From Nitrospirota bacterium (lineage in GTDB: Bacteria > Nitrospirota > UBA9217): 10,027 nt of DNA. The stretch is taken from the NCBI GenBank assembly GCA_027456925.1, contig DAIDTZ010000444.1, positions 1 to 10,027 of the forward strand, read 5' to 3'. A program made the translations under genes and the position numbers. The notes beneath the pieces are model-generated. The model saw nothing but the letters and a program-made list of their open reading frames with translations, was not told where the DNA came from and did no database searches. Below are positions 6,437-10,027 of this stretch, piece by piece (position 1 is the stretch's first letter; each line of letters opens with the position of its first letter).

Positions 6437-7360
6437 ATGAAACCTAAAAAACATTTTTTTGACCGCGAAACAGTTCTCGCGCCGTTGCTGGTCCTGCCCG
6501 CGGGATTGTACATCGTCCTGTTCGTGGGCTTTCCGTTTGTCATGTCCTTTGTCTACAGCATCAGCAACGTGACGGTCGGGAATCCCAATTTCAAGATCGT
6601 GGGGCTCCAGAATTTCACCGCCATTCTTGCAGACCCGGTGTTCCGGACCTCGCTCTTCAATACGGTTATTTTCACCGTTGTTTCCGTTTTGCTCGTTCTT
6701 GTTTTTGCCCATATCCTTGCCGAGCTGTTGCTCCGGGACTTCCGGGGCAAGTGGCTCGTGCGGTTCTTGATCATGCTTCCCTGGACCGCGCCTATTGCGC
6801 TGGGCGCAGTCGGTTTTTTATGGTTTTTGGATTCCGTTTTCAGTCCTATTGACTGGCTGCTCAGGGACGTGGGTCTTCTCGGCAAGCCGGGTGCGCTCCT
6901 GGGACCGGCGAGCAACCTCTACTGGCTCGGGCGGCCGGTCCTGGCAATGGCTTCCATCATCCTTGTGCATGTGTGGCGGCTGCTTCCCCTCGGGACCGTC
7001 ATCCTTATTTCGGGAATGAACTCCATCCCCAAGGAGATCGTCGAGGCAGCCCAGATGGACGGCGCAGGGTATTTCCGGCGCCTTTTTGACATCAACCTCC
7101 CGCTGCTTTTTCCCGTCATCGGGGTGACGATCCTGTTCGCCACCTTTTTCACGTTCACCGACATGACCGTGGTATGGGTCCTGACCAGGGGCGGACCGCC
7201 TCCCAATGCTACGCAAGTTCTGGCGAGTCTTGCTTTCCTGACAGGCATCGAAGGTGGCGATCTGGCCCAGGGGGCGGCCATTGCGATCTTCTTCTTTCCC
7301 GTGCTTGCAGGTCTCGCAATCATCGTGCTGCGGCTGGTAAAGAAAGCGATTGTGACGTAG
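6437..7360 (+). CDS. ABC importer inner-membrane permease, MalF-like (subunit 1)
   Basis: The protein is 307 residues from ATG 6437, chosen by ribosome-binding spacing (ATG 6431 is two codons earlier). A cytoplasmic lysine-rich tail is followed by about six membrane helices, roughly at residues 13-39, 72-98, 110-131, 168-193, 223-248 and 273-298. The cytoplasmic EAA loop that docks on the ATPase is clear at about 203-226: EAAQMDGAGYFRRLFDINLP. The start of the first helix (LAPLLVLPAGLYIVLFVGFP) and the segment GLQNFTAIL are typical of carbohydrate-family MalF/UgpA permeases. It forms the translocation channel with the downstream MalG-like partner. It lacks the large periplasmic insert of E. 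coli MalF, as is usual for this family outside enterics. Confidence 0.93.
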   Translation: MKPKKHFFDRETVLAPLLVLPAGLYIVLFVGFPFVMSFVYSISNVTVGNPNFKIVGLQNFTAILADPVFRTSLFNTVIFTVVSVLLVLVFAHILAELLLRDFRGKWLVRFLIMLPWTAPIALGAVGFLWFLDSVFSPIDWLLRDVGLLGKPGALLGPASNLYWLGRPVLAMASIILVHVWRLLPLGTVILISGMNSIPKEIVEAAQMDGAGYFRRLFDINLPLLFPVIGVTILFATFFTFTDMTVVWVLTRGGPPPNATQVLASLAFLTGIEGGDLAQGAAIAIFFFPVLAGLAIIVLRLVKKAIVT

Positions 7361-7364
7361 AGAG

Positions 7365-7410
7365 AAGGAATTAAAATTAGAAATTGGGAATGAGGAATTT
7401 AGGTATTGGG
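7365..7410. repeat. Low-complexity GAATTA/GGAAT repeat tract
   Basis: The gap between the two permease genes is a degenerate tandem of short words: GAAGGAATTAAAATTAGA, AATTGGGAATGAGGAATTTA, GGTATTGGGA. It contrasts with the GC-rich flanks. Similar AATTAGGAATTAGG filler occurs in many environmental genomes. It accidentally opens the next reading frame upstream (TTG 7384, ATG 7390), which should not be mistaken for coding sequence. Confidence 0.45.
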
Positions 7411-7422
7411 AGCTCTTCTTCT

Positions 7423-8262
7423 ATGCTGAAAAAAATATTTTTAAAAGGCGGGTTCTACGGAGCGCTGGCGTTCTTCATCCTCTTTTCCGCTTCGCCTTTT
7501 TACATCATGCTCATCACCACGTTTAAAAAGAGCCACGACCTTTTCAACCCGAATAACAATCCCTTCTTTTTCGCCGAACTGCCGACGCTGGACCATATGA
7601 AGCTGCTGTTCTCCCAGACCCTGTTCACCACGTTTCTGTGGAATACCCTTCTGGTAGGCGTCGCGGTCGTCGTCATCACCGTGCTCCTGGCTGTTCCCGC
7701 CGCTTTCAGCCTTGCCCGCATGGCGGGGAAATGGGGGGAGAGCATCGGGATCGGCATTTTTCTCACGTACCTCGTGCCGCCGACGCTGCTGTTCATCCCG
7801 TTGTCCCGTATCGTGGCGATCCTCGGCCTGCAGAATTCCCTGTGGTCGCTCATCCTTGTTTATCCGACATTCACCGTTCCGTTCTGCACGTGGCTCTTGA
7901 TGAGCTTCTTCAAGTCCATTCCCAAGGACATCGAGGAACAGGCCTTGATCGACGGGTGCAGCAGGATGGGCGCGTTCTTCAGGATCCTGCTGCCGCTTGC
8001 GGTGCCCGGGATCATCAGTGTTGTCGTCTTTGCCTTCACCCTTGTCGCCAACGAATATATCTATGCTCTTGCGTTCATCCAGGATTCGGCAAAGAAGACC
8101 ATCGGAATCGGGCTCACCACGGAACTGGTGCGGGGCGATGTTTTCTACTGGGGTTCTTTGATGGGCGGCGCGCTTCTGGCCAGCATTCCCGTGGCCCTGC
8201 TTTACACGTTTTTCCTGGACAGGATCATCTCGGGACTTGCCATGGGAGCGTCGAAGAGATGA
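7423..8262 (+). CDS. ABC importer inner-membrane permease, MalG-like (subunit 2)
   Basis: I place the start at ATG 7423 (MLKKIFLKGGFYGALAFFIL), with GGGAG at 7408-7412 ten bases upstream. Starts at 7384 or 7390 would add residues encoded by the low-complexity tract. The 279-residue protein has about six membrane helices, near residues 10-32, 70-97, 107-130, 138-162, 192-216 and 245-266. The MalG-type EAA loop is at about 171-194: EEQALIDGCSRMGAFFRILLP. The segment following helix 1 (FYIMLITTFKKSHDLF) and the FKSIPKDIEEQALIDG region are characteristic of MalG/UgpE-type permeases. It pairs with the MalF-like subunit. It is the last gene of the transporter operon; no hairpin plus T-run terminator is visible after it. 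Confidence 0.93.
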   Translation: MLKKIFLKGGFYGALAFFILFSASPFYIMLITTFKKSHDLFNPNNNPFFFAELPTLDHMKLLFSQTLFTTFLWNTLLVGVAVVVITVLLAVPAAFSLARMAGKWGESIGIGIFLTYLVPPTLLFIPLSRIVAILGLQNSLWSLILVYPTFTVPFCTWLLMSFFKSIPKDIEEQALIDGCSRMGAFFRILLPLAVPGIISVVVFAFTLVANEYIYALAFIQDSAKKTIGIGLTTELVRGDVFYWGSLMGGALLASIPVALLYTFFLDRIISGLAMGASKR

Positions 8263-8273
8263 CCTGCAAAGAA

Positions 8274-8302
8274 TTGACTTTTTTTCTTGAAGCGCCTATA
8301 GT
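8274..8302 (+). promoter_or_regulatory. Strong sigma-70-like promoter immediately before the small exported-protein gene
   Basis: TTGACT (8274-8279) and TATAGT (8297-8302) are separated by exactly 17 bases, each matching the consensus at five of six positions. Transcription would start around 8308-8310, four to six bases before ATG 8314, so the message would be leaderless or nearly so. This agrees with the absence of a Shine-Dalgarno sequence. Confidence 0.6.
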
Positions 8303-8313
8303 AACAACCACTG

Positions 8314-8637
8314 ATGCTTAAGCGCACGTTCATTGTGTTCATCCTTGCTTTTGCCCTCCTCATTCAGAATACTTGCCCATTCGGCGCAGCCGGCAAGTCC
8401 GCTGTGGTCTCGTGTTGTGAAAACTGTCCCTTGCAGCACAGCTTCGTCGTTTCTCTTGATGGTCAGAAACACCTCGTGTCCGATTCTTCATCAACACATT
8501 TCCCGCTCTATGTTTTTGCAGTTTCGAAGGCAGTCCACGTGTTCCGGCTTGATCCTATAAAGTCCGGGCGGCAGATCTTTGCCGAACAATACCAGGACGC
8601 TCTGCCGGACGAGCTCCTGAGACCTCCCCAAGCCTGA
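8314..8637 (+). CDS. Small exported Cys-containing protein, function unknown
   Basis: The 107-residue protein starts at ATG 8314. Residues 1-20 form a classical signal peptide (MLKRTFIVFILAFALLIQNT). There is no proper lipobox before Cys21, so Sec secretion to the periplasm is more likely than lipidation. The mature part has a compact cysteine cluster, Cys34, Cys35 and Cys38, in VSCCENCPLQH with a following His, which could bind a metal or form disulfides. A second hydrophobic stretch (FPLYVFAVSKAVHVF) may be a buried strand or a weak membrane segment, and the tail ends DELLRPPQA. I do not recognise the family. A well-formed promoter close upstream and the signal peptide argue that it is a real gene although no ribosome-binding site is visible. 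The next gene encodes a methyltransferase with a His/Met-rich tail, so a shared link to metals is possible but speculative. Confidence 0.7.
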   Translation: MLKRTFIVFILAFALLIQNTCPFGAAGKSAVVSCCENCPLQHSFVVSLDGQKHLVSDSSSTHFPLYVFAVSKAVHVFRLDPIKSGRQIFAEQYQDALPDELLRPPQA

Positions 8638-8660
8638 TTAACCAAGTCAAAAAAAATGAG

Positions 8661-8753
8661 AATCATCGTTATCGCGCGGAGAACGCGGAGCGCGCGGAGA
8701 TAAGATAACGGCTGCCGTTATTCTCCGCGACCTTTGCGACCTCTTCGATGATT
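8661..8753. repeat. Strong nested palindrome downstream of the small gene
   Basis: The outer arms AATCATCG (8661-8668) and CGATGATT (8746-8753) are perfect. The inner arms CGCGGAGA (8693-8700) and TCTCCGCG (8722-8729) flank a nearly loopless palindrome, ATAACGGC-T-GCCGTTAT (8705-8721). The left side also repeats the word CGCGGAG three times. No T-run follows, so it is better described as a REP-like element than an intrinsic terminator, though it may act as a transcript 3' end for the upstream gene. Confidence 0.65.
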
Positions 8754-8759
8754 GATCCT

Positions 8760-8955
8760 AAAAACGGCAGTTGGACGCAGATGAACGCAGATATTCGCTG
8801 ATAAAACAAAGTATCCAGGCGGAAAGAGGCTTCACCGCAACAGTGAGTCTTTTTTCAGCATCAAATATTTTTTTTATCTTTCTTTATCCGCGTTTATCCG
8901 GGCTTATCGTTCGACTGAGCTCACGACGAAGTCTGCGTCCAAAATACTCTTTTTA
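8760..8955. repeat. Palindromic non-coding repeat, copy 2
   Basis: An 11-bp perfect inverted repeat, TTGGACGCAGA at 8771-8781 and its complement at 8932-8942, is extended outward by A-rich ends (AAAAACGGCAG; reversed right end AAAAAGAGTATTT). Inside, GAACGCAGATATTCGCTGA on the left faces TTTATCCGCGTTTATCCGG (8883-8901) on the right, imperfectly paired. A separate GC-rich insert, GTTCGACTGAGCTCACGACG (8909-8928), seems to interrupt the right arm. Together with the palindrome at 8661-8753 it accounts for almost all of the 359-base gap 8638-8996; I see no gene there. Confidence 0.6.
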
Positions 8956-8973
8956 GGTTGATAGATATGGCGT

Positions 8974-8990
8974 TATAATTTAAGGGGAGG
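8974..8990 (+). promoter_or_regulatory. -10-like TATAAT and Shine-Dalgarno before the methyltransferase gene
   Basis: A perfect TATAAT is at 8974-8979, but no good -35 lies at the right distance (TTTTAG with 17 bases; TTGATA only 10 bases away). GGGGAGG at 8984-8990 lies six bases before ATG 8997 and clearly fixes the start. If the TATAAT is a real -10, the mRNA would begin within or just at the ribosome-binding site. Confidence 0.35.
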
Positions 8991-8996
8991 TTGTAG

Positions 8997-10027
8997 ATGA
9001 ACGCTAAGAAAACGCTTCTTGGGAGCGCACTTGTTCTTTACTTCGTCATTGCCCTTGAAGTGCTGATCATGATCAGCCCCTTTGCCGGGTTTTTTTACTC
9101 GGTATTCAACCCCGTGCTCCTGAAACTCGCAAGCAATTCCACAACGAGGTGGCTCAGCGCATTTTATCTGCCCCATATGGTGCTGCCGCAGGACTGGTTT
9201 CTCCAATTCGTGCGCGTCATGGGTTCGGTGCTGTTCGTTGTCGGAATGTTGATCTTCCTTGTATGCGCCGGCCAGATCTATTATGCCAAGTTTACGAAAA
9301 AAGGGGCCGTGCTCGGCGGCTTGTACTCTTTTATCAGGCACCCGCAGTACCTGGCGCTCGGGCTTGCCGGTCTCGGGCTTTCCATCCTCTGGCCGCGATT
9401 CCTGACCATTGTCCTGTGGCTCTGCATGGCATTGGTCTATTACGTTTTGGCAAAGGACGAAGAGCGGAGGATGCTGAAAGCCCACGAAATAACCTATCGG
9501 AAATATATGAGTAAGACCGGCATGTTCCTGCCAAAGGGGCTTGAACACTCAATTACCCCCTCGTCGACTTTGGGAAAGACCGCACTCGCTCTCGGTTTTG
9601 CGGCTGCTGTCCTTGCCGCATCGTTCCTGCTCCGTACCTACACCATCAACCACCTCACGCTCTGGACAAAGGCGCAAAACGTCGTCGCCATCGCCATACT
9701 TCCCGAGGACGGGTTCAAGATGGACCACAGGATGGCCGACATTCTCGCTCTCAAGGAAGTGAAGGAGCGGATGCAGGCCGGCAAACAGTATCTCGTTTAT
9801 TTTATCCCGCAAAACTATATCATGCAGGGAATGATCGCGGACACGGGCGGGGACTGGAAGCTCTTCAATCAGCACCACTCCATGGCCATGATCACGGACT
9901 GGATCTTCAACCCCTTCGGCCATCTGCGTGAGGGGCATCATGCCATGCATGGCATGATGCAGATGGAAGATCACGAGAACGCAGCAGGGGCAGACGGCGT
10001 GGTCAGGAGGCTGATCTTTCTGTCTAT
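8997..10027 (+). CDS. ICMT/PEMT-like membrane methyltransferase with His/Met-rich C-terminal extension (partial)
   Basis: ATG 8997 with a strong GGGGAGG begins a frame that stays open to the window end (343 codons plus two bases). N-terminal helices at about residues 10-35 and 75-95 lead into the conserved methyltransferase core of the isoprenylcysteine carboxyl methyltransferase / phospholipid methyltransferase superfamily: GGLYSFIRHPQYLAL (RHPQY at 114-118), two further hydrophobic segments (118-150), and DEERRMLKAHEITYRKYMSKT (154-174). This layout transfers a methyl group from S-adenosylmethionine to a membrane-embedded or prenylated substrate; the substrate is unknown. Most bacterial members end soon after the YxxYxxxT motif. 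Here another hydrophobic segment (195-212) is followed by a soluble region of more than 130 residues whose end is rich in His and Met: HHSMAM, FGHLREGHHAMHGMMQMEDH. That tail suggests metal binding, as inference. The C-terminus is missing. Confidence 0.85.
   Translation, partial: MNAKKTLLGSALVLYFVIALEVLIMISPFAGFFYSVFNPVLLKLASNSTTRWLSAFYLPHMVLPQDWFLQFVRVMGSVLFVVGMLIFLVCAGQIYYAKFTKKGAVLGGLYSFIRHPQYLALGLAGLGLSILWPRFLTIVLWLCMALVYYVLAKDEERRMLKAHEITYRKYMSKTGMFLPKGLEHSITPSSTLGKTALALGFAAAVLAASFLLRTYTINHLTLWTKAQNVVAIAILPEDGFKMDHRMADILALKEVKERMQAGKQYLVYFIPQNYIMQGMIADTGGDWKLFNQHHSMAMITDWIFNPFGHLREGHHAMHGMMQMEDHENAAGADGVVRRLIFLS
9935..9960. repeat. Perfect 26-bp palindrome inside coding sequence
   Basis: Bases 9935-9960 read identically on both strands, with 13-base arms GCATCATGCCATG and CATGGCATGATGC and no spacer. 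They encode the His/Met cluster HHAMHGMM of the methyltransferase extension. A flanking CATCTGC (9921-9927) with GCAGATG (9959-9965) gives an alternative partly overlapping pairing. The palindrome may simply reflect repeated CAT/ATG codons, but its perfection is notable. Confidence 0.75.

Noticed and set aside
8771..8956. 61-codon frame in the gap
   Set aside because: It lies entirely within the palindromic repeat and has no ribosome-binding site.
8638..8996. CRISPR array or tandem repeat in the long gap
   Set aside because: The repeated words are inverted and unevenly spaced, with no direct repeat-spacer periodicity.
1..10027. Alternative genetic code with UGA = Gly
   Set aside because: TGA ends several well-defined genes in the window at the expected protein ends (3426-3428, 5040-5042, 8260-8262).

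Overview
The window reads as chromosomal DNA of a moderately GC-rich Gram-negative bacterium. The family mix is a RuBisCO-like protein, a Tat-exported solute-binding protein and an ICMT-like membrane methyltransferase. Intergenic palindromic repeats carry motifs such as GGACGCAGATGAACGCAGA and TTATCCGCGTTTATCC. Together these suggest an uncultured Nitrospirota or Desulfobacterota-type organism, but that placement is weak inference and no marker gene is present. All genes lie on the + strand.

Layout. (1) 1-980 is the end of a restriction-modification locus: the C-terminus of a probable DNA methyltransferase, overlapped by a broken endonuclease gene. The endonuclease keeps its PD-(D/E)XK core, but its N-terminus is in another frame and probably has an internal deletion. 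(2) 1001-2152 is a RuBisCO-like (form IV) gene interrupted by one in-frame TGA at 1856-1858; the same frame continues with good RuBisCO-like sequence to 2152. (3) 2424-3428 is an intact type I glyceraldehyde-3-phosphate dehydrogenase. (4) 3621-8262 is a complete carbohydrate-type (MalEFGK/CUT1-like) ABC importer: Tat-signal binding protein, ATPase and two permeases, all in one direction. Its intergenic gaps hold palindromic or low-complexity repeats. (5) 8314-8637 encodes a small exported Cys-containing protein of unknown function, possibly from a near-leaderless mRNA. (6) 8638-8990 is non-coding and filled with inverted repeats. (7) 8997 to the window end is an ICMT/PEMT-like membrane methyltransferase with an unusual His/Met-rich C-terminal extension, cut by the window edge.

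How it fits together. The importer would bring in a sugar, polyol or similar solute, and GAPDH is central metabolism. The RuBisCO-like gene could once have belonged to a sugar-phosphate or methylthio-sugar salvage route, but nothing here fixes the substrate. The first 2.2 kb looks like decaying DNA, with two consecutive damaged genes, unless these are assembly errors. I see no CRISPR array, tRNA, rRNA, transposase or phage gene. The least expected signals are the internal TGA in the RuBisCO-like gene, a family of about 155-195 bp palindromic repeats sitting in and next to the ABC operon, and the metal-ligand-rich tail of the last gene with a perfect 26-bp palindrome inside its coding sequence.
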